21,614 nucleotides of DNA from an uncultured Collinsella sp. (GTDB lineage Bacteria > Actinomycetota > Coriobacteriia > Coriobacteriales > Coriobacteriaceae), in NCBI GenBank assembly GCA_902495155.1, contig CABUWD010000018.1, positions 1-21,614 on the forward strand. The letters run 5' to 3'. The translations under genes were made by a program, and so were the position numbers. Positions 15,460 through 21,614 of the stretch are shown here, piece after piece (position 1 is the stretch's first letter; every line of letters starts with the position of its first letter). The notes under the pieces are model-generated. The model was not told where the DNA came from. It searched no databases and was given only the letters and a program-made list of their open reading frames with translations.

Positions 15460-15962
15460 TGGGTCGCGTTGTAGATGGACGTGTGAACGGAGCCCCATTT
15501 GCGGGTATCGTGCTCACGGCGGGAAGCGTGCTGCGTGCCGACGATGCCGCCGGCCCCGTGCTCTCCAAAAAGATGGAGGACGCGCCCATTGCCGGTTGGT
15601 ACACCATCGACGGCGGTCAAACGCCCGAGGACGACATCATCGAGGTCAAGCGCGAGCGTCCGCCGCGTTTGGTTTTGGTCGATGCCGCCGACATGGCGCT
15701 GCCCGTCGGGTCCATCCGTTTGCTCGACAAGCGCGATGTAGCCCGCAAGTCGATGTTCACCACGCATTCGCTTCCTTTGTCGATTCTGATCGAGGAAATC
15801 GAGCAATCGTGTGATGATATCGTCTTCGTTGGGATTCAGCCGGGCGACACGGAGTTCTACAACCCCATGTCCCCGGAAGTCTTTGACGCCGTCGACGCCG
15901 TGTACGACGCCGTGGCCGCCAACGACTTTTCCCACTTTGTCCGCTTGGGGCAAGAGCAATAG
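15459..15962 (+). CDS. hycI: HycI-like hydrogenase maturation endopeptidase
   Basis: This 167-residue protein should remove the C-terminal tail of HyfG after nickel insertion. The three E. coli HycI nickel-sensing residues D16, D62 and H90 correspond to D29 (R-A-D-D-A-A-G-P), D75 (L-V-D-A-A-D-M) and H103 (T-T-H-S-L-P-L). I-D-G-G, V-G-I-Q-P-G-D and F-Y-N-P-M also match. The N-terminal G-N-x-L-x-G-D-D-G-x-G signature is altered: two family glycines are alanine here and the Asn is replaced. The ATG overlaps the previous TAA by one base, so translation is likely coupled. The frame stays open further upstream, but that part only overlaps hyfJ. Confidence 0.87.
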   Translation: MGRVVDGRVNGAPFAGIVLTAGSVLRADDAAGPVLSKKMEDAPIAGWYTIDGGQTPEDDIIEVKRERPPRLVLVDAADMALPVGSIRLLDKRDVARKSMFTTHSLPLSILIEEIEQSCDDIVFVGIQPGDTEFYNPMSPEVFDAVDAVYDAVAANDFSHFVRLGQEQ

Positions 15963-16001
15963 GAGCGCTTGTCCCTGCTGATTAGGAAAGAAGTGATTGA
16001 C

Positions 16002-16841
16002 ATGGCAGATTCCAAGGCAGAATATCCCGCTCCCGATTGCCTGGCGCCCGCCGCGATCGAGGCCAAGACCGAGGCCGCCGGCGTGACCAAGGCCAACCTG
16101 CCGGTCGCAAAGGCCTTTCTGCTGGCAATGTTCGCCGGTGCGTTTATTGCCTTCGGCGGCCTGTTCTTTACCGTGTTCTTGAGCGATAGCACGCTGGGCT
16201 GGGGCGCCCAGCGCGTCGTGGGCGGCCTGTGCTTTTGCCTGGGCCTGGTGCTCGTGCTGGTGTGCGGCGCCGAGCTGTTCACCGGCAACTCGCTTATGGT
16301 CTGCGCGCTCAAGAGCAAAAAGATCACCCTGGCTCAGATGCTCAAGGCATGGCTCGTCGTGTGGCTTGGTAACTTTGCCGGTGCCCTGTTCATCGTCTTT
16401 TTGGTGTACATGGCCGGCATTTACAAGCTCAACGGCGAGGCGGTCGCCAATTCCATGGTGAGCGTCGCCGCTGGCAAGGTGACGGTCGACTGGGTGACGA
16501 TCTTCTTCCGTGGCATCCTGTGCAACATCTTTGTGTGCCTGGCCGTGTGGATCGGTACCGCCGGCAAGACCGTGGTCGATAAGGTTGTGGGCATTCTGCT
16601 GCCCATCGCCGCCTTTGTGGCCTGCGGTTTTGAGCACTGCGTCGCCAACATGTACTTTTTGCCTATGGGCGCTGTGATGCACGCGTGCGGCTATGGCGCC
16701 GACGTCGCCGGCGCCGATGCGCTCAACGCCGCGGGCATTGCGTTTAACCTGTCCGCCGCCACGCTGGGCAACATCGTGGGCGGCGCGGTTCTGGTCGCGC
16801 TCGGCTACTGGTTTATCTATGCCAAGAAGTCCGAGGCGTAA
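16002..16841 (+). CDS. focA: Formate channel FocA (FNT family)
   Basis: This 279-residue membrane protein of the formate-nitrite transporter family should move formate across the cytoplasmic membrane. Family signatures include V-C-G-A-E-L-F-T-G-N-S-L-M, F-F-R-G-I-L-C-N-I-F-V-C-L-A-V-W and F-V-A-C-G-F-E-H-C-V-A-N-M-Y. H212 matches the pore histidine (H209) of E. coli FocA, and the length is close to E. coli FocA (285). Six hydrophobic helices are expected. AGGAAAG at 15984-15990 supports the ATG at 16002. It is the last gene before a strong terminator, so it closes the formate hydrogenlyase operon. A nitrite channel is less likely given the neighbours. Confidence 0.93.
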   Translation: MADSKAEYPAPDCLAPAAIEAKTEAAGVTKANLPVAKAFLLAMFAGAFIAFGGLFFTVFLSDSTLGWGAQRVVGGLCFCLGLVLVLVCGAELFTGNSLMVCALKSKKITLAQMLKAWLVVWLGNFAGALFIVFLVYMAGIYKLNGEAVANSMVSVAAGKVTVDWVTIFFRGILCNIFVCLAVWIGTAGKTVVDKVVGILLPIAAFVACGFEHCVANMYFLPMGAVMHACGYGADVAGADALNAAGIAFNLSAATLGNIVGGAVLVALGYWFIYAKKSEA

Positions 16842-16863
16842 GGTATCGTCTGTTTGACGTTGG

Positions 16864-16899
16864 GCCTCCCGCGGGGCGTTGCCGTGCGGGAGGCTTTTT
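16864..16899 (+). terminator. Intrinsic terminator after focA
   Basis: GCCTCCCGC (16864-16872) pairs with GCGGGAGGC (16886-16894). A small inner GGC/GCC stem lies in the loop, and TTTTT follows at 16895-16899. It lies 22 bases after the focA stop and should end the hyf-focA transcript. Confidence 0.85.
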
Positions 16900-16963
16900 G
16901 GGTCTGGGGCTCGTTGCCGGGCTGTTGGCCTGTTGTGTTTGGCTGGTGAAAGGGGTAATCGAG

Positions 16964-19081
16964 ATGGCATCTGCTGCGAAGCGTGACGGTCGCGCCGTGG
17001 TGACGACATGCGGGGGATGCTATGCCGATTGCGCCTTTGCAGCCCATGTTGAGGATGGGCGTGTGGTGGCTGAGCTGCCGGTTGCGGGGCACCCGTGCGC
17101 GGCGCGTGCCCTGTGCGCCCGCGGGCGGCATCGCCTGGCCCTGCCGTTTGACGAGCGCGACCGCATTTTGCATCCTATGCGCCGACGAGCTGATGGCTCG
17201 GGGTTCGATGTGATTTCGTGGAACGAGGTGTTCGCGCAGATTGCAGCGCGCCTTGGGGGGATTGTTGACGAGCGCGGGCCTCGTGCGCTGGGCATGACGC
17301 TCGGCGTGCCCTCGTTCGACCGCTATTGGGCCTATCGCCTTATGCATGCGCTGGGCTCGCCCAACGTGTACGGTGCCGACGGTGCCTGCGAGGTAAGCCG
17401 ACTTACCGGTTGGGAGCACAGCCTGGGCTATAGTCCCGCCTCCGACCTGCCACATACCGATTGCATCATGTATCTGGGGCGTTCCATTGTCGATTCGTCG
17501 ACGATGGGGGCCGTTGATGCGCTCAACGATGCCCGTCGCCGCGGGGCGAAGATTATCGTGGTCGACCCCCGGCGCAGCGGTTCGGCTACGCTTGCCGATC
17601 GCTGGCTGCGCGTGCGCCCGGGCTGCGACCTGGCCTTGCTGCTGGGCATTGCGAATGTGCTCATTACCGAGGACTTGTACGACCGCGAGTTTGTTGCCCG
17701 CTATACCACGGGGTTTGATGAGCTGGCGCAGGCGGCTACTGTTTGGACGCCTGAGTGGGCCGAGTCGATGTGCGACGTGCCGGCGGACGATATCCGATCG
17801 ACTGCGCGTGATTTGGCTGCCGCCGCGCCTGCCGCTGTGGTGGATGCGGGCTTTCATGGCGGCATCGGTATTGCGTATGCCAATAGCACCCAGACCGCGC
17901 GCGCTATCTGCTTGGTCGATGTGCTACTGGGCTGCATCGGACACGCGGGCGGTGCGCTCAACCCGCCCACACCGCTTGTATTGGGCGACCTTGATCCCAT
18001 GCGCTTTGCGACGCCGCCGGTGCCGCGCGAGCCCAAGCTGGGGTCCGAGCGCTATCCGCTGGTCGATCCGGTGCGCGGCCTGTGCACGACCATCGGTCAG
18101 TCCATCCTTGCCGGTGAGCTGCGTGGGCTTATCGTCTATGCCAGTAACCCCGGTGCGGGCTATGGCAATGCACAGGCTTGGTTGAGTATTTTGCAGCGGC
18201 TCGACTTGCTTGTGACGATTGATATTCGTTGGTCCGAGACGGCGCGTGCTTCTGACTTCGTGCTGCCCGACGTGACGTATCTGGAGGCTGACCGCGGCGT
18301 GGGAACGGTGACGGGCGCCAACGATGCGCGCGTGTTCTACCGCAACGCCGTGCTGCCCGTGCAGCATGACGACACACGTCCCGGTCGGGAGATTTTTGCC
18401 GGTCTGGCGCAGGCGTGTGGCGTGGGCGAGTACTTCCAGTTTACGTCTGACGATCTGGCGGCTGCCCAGTTGGCGCCTTTTGGGATCGATCTGGACGAGC
18501 TCATGGAGCGCGGCTGGGCCGATACGGGCATGGCGCTGCCGACGCGCACGGGTGAGCCGGTGATTCCGCTTGCCGGCGGCAAGATTGCGCTGGCAAGCGA
18601 CATATGGGAGCGAGCCGGCATGGGTCGTGTGCCCGACTGGATCGCGCCCATGGTGGAGCCCAGCCCGGGGATGTTTCGCCTCATTAGCGGCAATCGACCC
18701 TTTGAGTCGCATACCTCGCGCAGGCTCGCGGCAGCAGGTGCCGCCGAGGCGGGTTCCGACTTGGACGCCGTGCAGATGAATGCCGGTGTTGCCACATGCA
18801 TGGGTATCGCCAATGGCGAGGTCGTCGAGCTGGTGAGCGATATGGGCCGCGACCGCGTGCGCGTGGAGACGACGCCGTATCTGCATCCGGCGTGCATCTT
18901 CACCTCGGCCGCTCCCGGCGGGCGTTCGTTTGGTGCCGATGCCGGCGGCGCTCAAGCCTTGGGCGTGGGCCCGCTCGACCATACACCGCTGCGTTGGGAC
19001 CCGTTGACGGGCGCCGCGCTCACCCAGGAAAACGCCGTTCGCGTGGAAAAGATCGCGGCACGCGAGGATAATAGCGATTGA
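16964..19081 (+). CDS. Molybdopterin oxidoreductase, DMSO-reductase superfamily, substrate unknown
   Basis: This 705-residue protein has the N-terminal [4Fe-4S] pattern C16-G-G-C19-Y-A-D-C23 with C51, followed by R53 where FdhF has K44. The molybdenum ligand is probably C142 in G-A-D-G-A-C-E-V-S-R, close in position to selenocysteine 140 of FdhF. I-I-V-V-D-P-R-R and the later V-L-P-D-V-T-Y-L-E region are typical of the superfamily, and the C-terminal molybdopterin-binding domain is present. No Tat or other signal peptide is seen, so it should be cytoplasmic. No ferredoxin or membrane-anchor subunit is adjacent, which is unusual for a respiratory reductase. It resembles thiosulphate/polysulphide-reductase-like enzymes only loosely, and I cannot assign a substrate. 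The ATG at 16964 has GAAAGGGG 8 bases upstream; an earlier in-frame start at 16898 falls within the focA terminator. Codon use is less strongly C-ending than in the hyf genes. Confidence 0.85.
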   Translation: MASAAKRDGRAVVTTCGGCYADCAFAAHVEDGRVVAELPVAGHPCAARALCARGRHRLALPFDERDRILHPMRRRADGSGFDVISWNEVFAQIAARLGGIVDERGPRALGMTLGVPSFDRYWAYRLMHALGSPNVYGADGACEVSRLTGWEHSLGYSPASDLPHTDCIMYLGRSIVDSSTMGAVDALNDARRRGAKIIVVDPRRSGSATLADRWLRVRPGCDLALLLGIANVLITEDLYDREFVARYTTGFDELAQAATVWTPEWAESMCDVPADDIRSTARDLAAAAPAAVVDAGFHGGIGIAYANSTQTARAICLVDVLLGCIGHAGGALNPPTPLVLGDLDPMRFATPPVPREPKLGSERYPLVDPVRGLCTTIGQSILAGELRGLIVYASNPGAGYGNAQAWLSILQRLDLLVTIDIRWSETARASDFVLPDVTYLEADRGVGTVTGANDARVFYRNAVLPVQHDDTRPGREIFAGLAQACGVGEYFQFTSDDLAAAQLAPFGIDLDELMERGWADTGMALPTRTGEPVIPLAGGKIALASDIWERAGMGRVPDWIAPMVEPSPGMFRLISGNRPFESHTSRRLAAAGAAEAGSDLDAVQMNAGVATCMGIANGEVVELVSDMGRDRVRVETTPYLHPACIFTSAAPGGRSFGADAGGAQALGVGPLDHTPLRWDPLTGAALTQENAVRVEKIAAREDNSD

Positions 19082-19111
19082 TTGACTCAGCCGATCGAAT
19101 TGGCTGATAGT
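19082..19111 (+). promoter_or_regulatory. Candidate selA promoter with internal dyad
   Basis: TTGACT (19082-19087) and GATAGT (19106-19111) are separated by 18 bases and resemble -35 and -10 elements. Between and overlapping them is an inverted repeat, TCAGCC (19087-19092) and GGCTGA (19102-19107), partly symmetrical further inward. This could allow repression of selAB. A palindromic GTTCGAAC follows at 19117-19124. The match to the -10 consensus is only moderate. Confidence 0.4.
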
Positions 19112-19157
19112 TTGACGTTCGAACGATTGATTCACCTTTGGTTTTGAAAGGTCGCAC

Positions 19158-20615
19158 ATGAGCGATAGCCAGAACATGTCCGATGAGGTGCGCGCCCGCC
19201 TGCGCGCCATTCCTTCCGTCAACGAGCTGCTTGCCGAGTGGCCGGTGGTGAAGGCGGCGGGAGAGACCTGCGACGCGGTGGTGCATGCCGCCGTCACGGC
19301 CGAGCTCGACGAGGAGCGCGCCGCCATTCGCGCCGGCGCCGCCCCGCGTTCCAAGCGCGAGCTGGCCTCGGCCATCGAGTGGCGTGCGCACCGCTCTGCG
19401 CTGCCGAGCCTGCGTCCCGCCGTCAACGCCACGGGTGTGGTTATCCATACCAACTTGGGTCGCGCTCCGCTCGCGGAATCAGCTGCCAAAGCCGTGGCCG
19501 AGGTCGCGCGCGGGTATAGCACGCTCGAGTACAGCGTCGACACCTGTTCGCGCGGGTCGCGCAAGGAGCACGTCGCGCAGCTGATCCGCTCACTCACCGG
19601 TGCCGAGGACGCGCTCGTGGTCAACAACAATGCCGCCGCTGTGCTGCTGGTGCTGGCGACCCATGCCGCAGGCAAAGAGGTCATCGTCAGCCGCGGCGAG
19701 CTTGTCGAGATCGGCGGCAGCTTCCGCATCCCCGATGTCATGGCGGCTTCGGGCGCCAAACTCGTTGAGGTCGGCGCCACCAACCGCACGCACCTGGCTG
19801 ATTATGAGCAAGCCATCACGCCCGATACGGCGATGATCCTTAAGGTCCATCCTTCCAACTATCGCATCGAGGGTTTTCACGAAGAGGTGGGCTCTCGGGA
19901 GCTTGCCGCCCTGGCCCACAAGCATGGCCTGCTGTTCTACGAGGACCAGGGCTCGGGCGCGCTGTTGCCCGACGACATCTTGGTGCGCGGCGGCGAAGAA
20001 ACCACGCCGGCTTCGGTTTCGGCAGGGCTCGATATCGTGTCATGCTCGGGTGATAAGCTGCTGGGTGCCGCGCAGGCGGGCATTATCATGGGTCGTCGCG
20101 ATCTGGTCCAGGCCTGCGGGTCGCATCCGCTTATGCGTGCCCTGCGTCCGGGCAAGCTCGCAATGGCGGCGCTCGAGGCTACACTGCGCATTTACATGGA
20201 TGGGGCGGATGTGGCCCATCGCGAGGTGCCGGTGCTCAACATGCTCACGCTTCCGCAGGCTCATCTGGAGCGCCGCGCACGCAAACTGCGCGAGCTGATG
20301 GTGGCGGGCCTCGATAAGGCGGGTTGCCCGCGCGCCGTGCAGGTGGAAATCGTCGAGGAGTCGTCGACTCCCGGCGGCGGCTCGCTGCCTACCGTCGAGC
20401 TGCCCACCATGTGCGTTGCCGTGCGCCTCGTCGATGAGCGTCTTTCCGTTGACGCGCTCAAGCGCTCGCTCGTCCAAGATTTCGACACGCCGGTCGTCAC
20501 GCGCGCCTCGCACGATCGCGTCCTGTTTGATGTGCGCACGCTCGTGGGTGACCGCGATATCGAGACGGCGGCAACGACGCTCGTCGCGTGCGTTAAGAAG
20601 GCGATTGCTCGATGA
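19158..20615 (+). CDS. selA: L-seryl-tRNA(Sec) selenium transferase SelA
   Basis: This 485-residue, pyridoxal-phosphate enzyme turns seryl-tRNA(Sec) into selenocysteinyl-tRNA(Sec) using selenophosphate. The PLP lysine is K300 in S-C-S-G-D-K-L-L-G (K295 in E. coli). Family blocks include N-A-T-G-V-V-I-H-T-N-L-G-R-A-P-L, V-N-N-N-A-A-A-V-L-L and D-Q-G-S-G. The N-terminal I-P-S-V-N-E-L-L is typical of bacterial SelA. AAAGG precedes the ATG. The stop overlaps the selB start (ATGA), so the two genes are one operon. Its placement close to fdhF, which needs selenocysteine, gives a clear functional link. Confidence 0.95.
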   Translation: MSDSQNMSDEVRARLRAIPSVNELLAEWPVVKAAGETCDAVVHAAVTAELDEERAAIRAGAAPRSKRELASAIEWRAHRSALPSLRPAVNATGVVIHTNLGRAPLAESAAKAVAEVARGYSTLEYSVDTCSRGSRKEHVAQLIRSLTGAEDALVVNNNAAAVLLVLATHAAGKEVIVSRGELVEIGGSFRIPDVMAASGAKLVEVGATNRTHLADYEQAITPDTAMILKVHPSNYRIEGFHEEVGSRELAALAHKHGLLFYEDQGSGALLPDDILVRGGEETTPASVSAGLDIVSCSGDKLLGAAQAGIIMGRRDLVQACGSHPLMRALRPGKLAMAALEATLRIYMDGADVAHREVPVLNMLTLPQAHLERRARKLRELMVAGLDKAGCPRAVQVEIVEESSTPGGGSLPTVELPTMCVAVRLVDERLSVDALKRSLVQDFDTPVVTRASHDRVLFDVRTLVGDRDIETAATTLVACVKKAIAR

Positions 20616-21614
20616 GTGAGGTTCAAGCGCTGGTGGAGTGTCCCGTTATCGTTGGCACGGCGGGCCACGTCGACCACGGTAAGTCGGCACTGATCGAGGC
20701 GTTGACCGGCAAGAATCCCGACCGTCTTGAGGTCGAGCGCCGTCGCGGTATGACCGTGGAGCTGGGCTTTGGCGAGCTGGCGCTGCCGAGTGGCAAGATC
20801 GTCGGCCTGGTCGACGTGCCGGGGCATGCCCATTACCTGCGCGCCATGGTGCAGGGTGCGACGGGCATCGACGTTGCCGTGCTGGTGGTTTCGGCCGTCG
20901 AGGGCGTGATGCCGCAGACCCGCGAGCACGTGCATGTGCTGGAGCTGCTGGGCGTTACGCACATGGTGGTCGCGCTGACGATGTGCGACCTGGCCGATAG
21001 CGAGATGGTTGATCTGGCCGAGCTCGATGTCGATGACTTTTTGTCGGGTACTGTGTTTGCGGGCGCGCCAATTGTGCCCGTGTCGTCTAAGACGGGCGAG
21101 GGGATTGACGGGCTGCTTGCGGTGCTCGACGAGCAGGTGGGTGTCTGCTGGGATACCTGTCGCGAGCGTGCCGAGCGGAGCGATGCCGCGCCGCGCCTGC
21201 CGATTGACCGCTGCTTTACGATCAAGGGCGCCGGCACCGTCGTGACGGGAACGCTGCACGATGCGCCGGTTGCGGTGGGCGATGAGCTCGTCGCGCTGCC
21301 GTCGCGCGCGGTCTGCCGTGTCCGCGGGATTCAGGTGCATGGCGATACGCCGCGCGCGCTGCCTGGGCAACGCGTGGCGCTCAACCTGGTTGGTGACGGT
21401 GTCTCGGCGCTTGACCGTGGCGAGATGCTGGGCGTGGCGGACCGCTTTGGTCAGACGTTGCGCTTTATGATGACGTTTACGTATCTGGGTCGCGAGGGAG
21501 CCAAGCCGCGCGTGCTCGAGTCGGGCACGCGCGTGCATGTGATGGCGGGTACGGCTGAGGTCGTCGGTCGCATCATGTGCATGGAGGGCGAGGCCTCCAT
21601 GGCGGTGGGCGAGA
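20612..21614 (+). CDS. selB: Selenocysteine-specific elongation factor SelB, 5' part
   Basis: The gene runs off the right edge; 334 codons are visible. SelB is a GTPase that brings selenocysteinyl-tRNA to UGA codons by binding the SECIS hairpin. G1 is G18-H-V-D-H-G-K-S, G2 lies in R-R-R-G-M-T-V-E-L-G-F and G3 is D68-V-P-G-H, followed by A where E is usual. Then come G-V-M-P-Q-T-R-E-H and the domain II block D-R-C-F-T-I-K-G-A-G-T-V-V-T-G-T. The G4 site reads T123-M-C-D126 where SelB and other translational GTPases have [N/T]-K-x-D. The SECIS-binding winged-helix domains would lie beyond the window. The ATG overlaps the selA stop by 4 bases. Confidence 0.93.
   Translation, partial: MSEVQALVECPVIVGTAGHVDHGKSALIEALTGKNPDRLEVERRRGMTVELGFGELALPSGKIVGLVDVPGHAHYLRAMVQGATGIDVAVLVVSAVEGVMPQTREHVHVLELLGVTHMVVALTMCDLADSEMVDLAELDVDDFLSGTVFAGAPIVPVSSKTGEGIDGLLAVLDEQVGVCWDTCRERAERSDAAPRLPIDRCFTIKGAGTVVTGTLHDAPVAVGDELVALPSRAVCRVRGIQVHGDTPRALPGQRVALNLVGDGVSALDRGEMLGVADRFGQTLRFMMTFTYLGREGAKPRVLESGTRVHVMAGTAEVVGRIMCMEGEASMAVGE

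Noticed and set aside
19082..19157. tRNA-Sec (selC) in the gap before selA, prompted by a GTTCGAAC T-loop-like string
   Set aside because: The gap is 76 bases, shorter than a tRNA-Sec, and no acceptor stem or long variable arm can be formed.
1..21614. CRISPR array, rRNA or tRNA genes, or large direct repeats
   Set aside because: I saw no regularly spaced repeats, rRNA signatures or plausible cloverleaf in the window.

Overview
The window is GC-rich and almost entirely coding. It looks like a chromosomal segment of a Coriobacteriia-type actinobacterium, with Collinsella as my best guess. That guess rests on GC-rich codon use, strong Shine-Dalgarno sites and a gut-anaerobe gene set; no marker gene in the window fixes the taxon.

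Layout: (1) At 1-1004 on the minus strand there is an accessory edge: the possible start of an IS3-like transposase at the very left, then a RelB/DinJ-type antitoxin followed by a PIN-domain toxin gene broken by a one-base frameshift. (2) At 1005-1432 lies an AT-richer control region with a toxin-antitoxin operator candidate, an FNR/CRP-like box, a perfect 11-bp inverted repeat and a long untranslated leader. (3) At 1433-4249 a HydN-like four-cluster ferredoxin precedes fdhF. This fdhF is a selenocysteine formate dehydrogenase H whose reading frame crosses an in-frame TGA at codon 140; a SECIS-like hairpin follows at the spacing I recall for Escherichia coli fdhF. (4) A terminator-like hairpin separates fdhF from a tight run at 4328-15962 that matches hyfABCDEFGHI gene by gene, followed by an hycH/hyfJ-like maturation gene and an hycI-like endopeptidase gene. 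focA, a formate channel gene, follows at 16002-16841 and ends at a strong terminator. (5) At 16964-19081 there is a stand-alone, cytoplasmic molybdopterin oxidoreductase of unknown substrate. (6) At 19158-21614 selA and the 5' part of selB encode selenocysteine synthesis and insertion.

Taken together, FocA should move formate across the membrane and FdhF should oxidise it to CO2. Electrons would pass through HydN/HyfA, HyfH and HyfI to the NiFe site in HyfG, giving H2. HyfB, HyfC, HyfD, HyfE and HyfF form an expanded membrane arm with three antiporter-like subunits, which could couple H2 production to ion pumping. HycI and the HycH-like protein mature HyfG, and SelA/SelB supply the selenocysteine FdhF needs. 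selC, selD, fdhD, the hyp genes and an FhlA-type activator are not visible here.

The most notable observation is this nearly self-contained, Hyf-type formate hydrogenlyase cassette linked to selAB. The unusual details are an altered SelB G4 motif, an orphan molybdoenzyme between focA and selA, and undescribed dyads in the promoter region.
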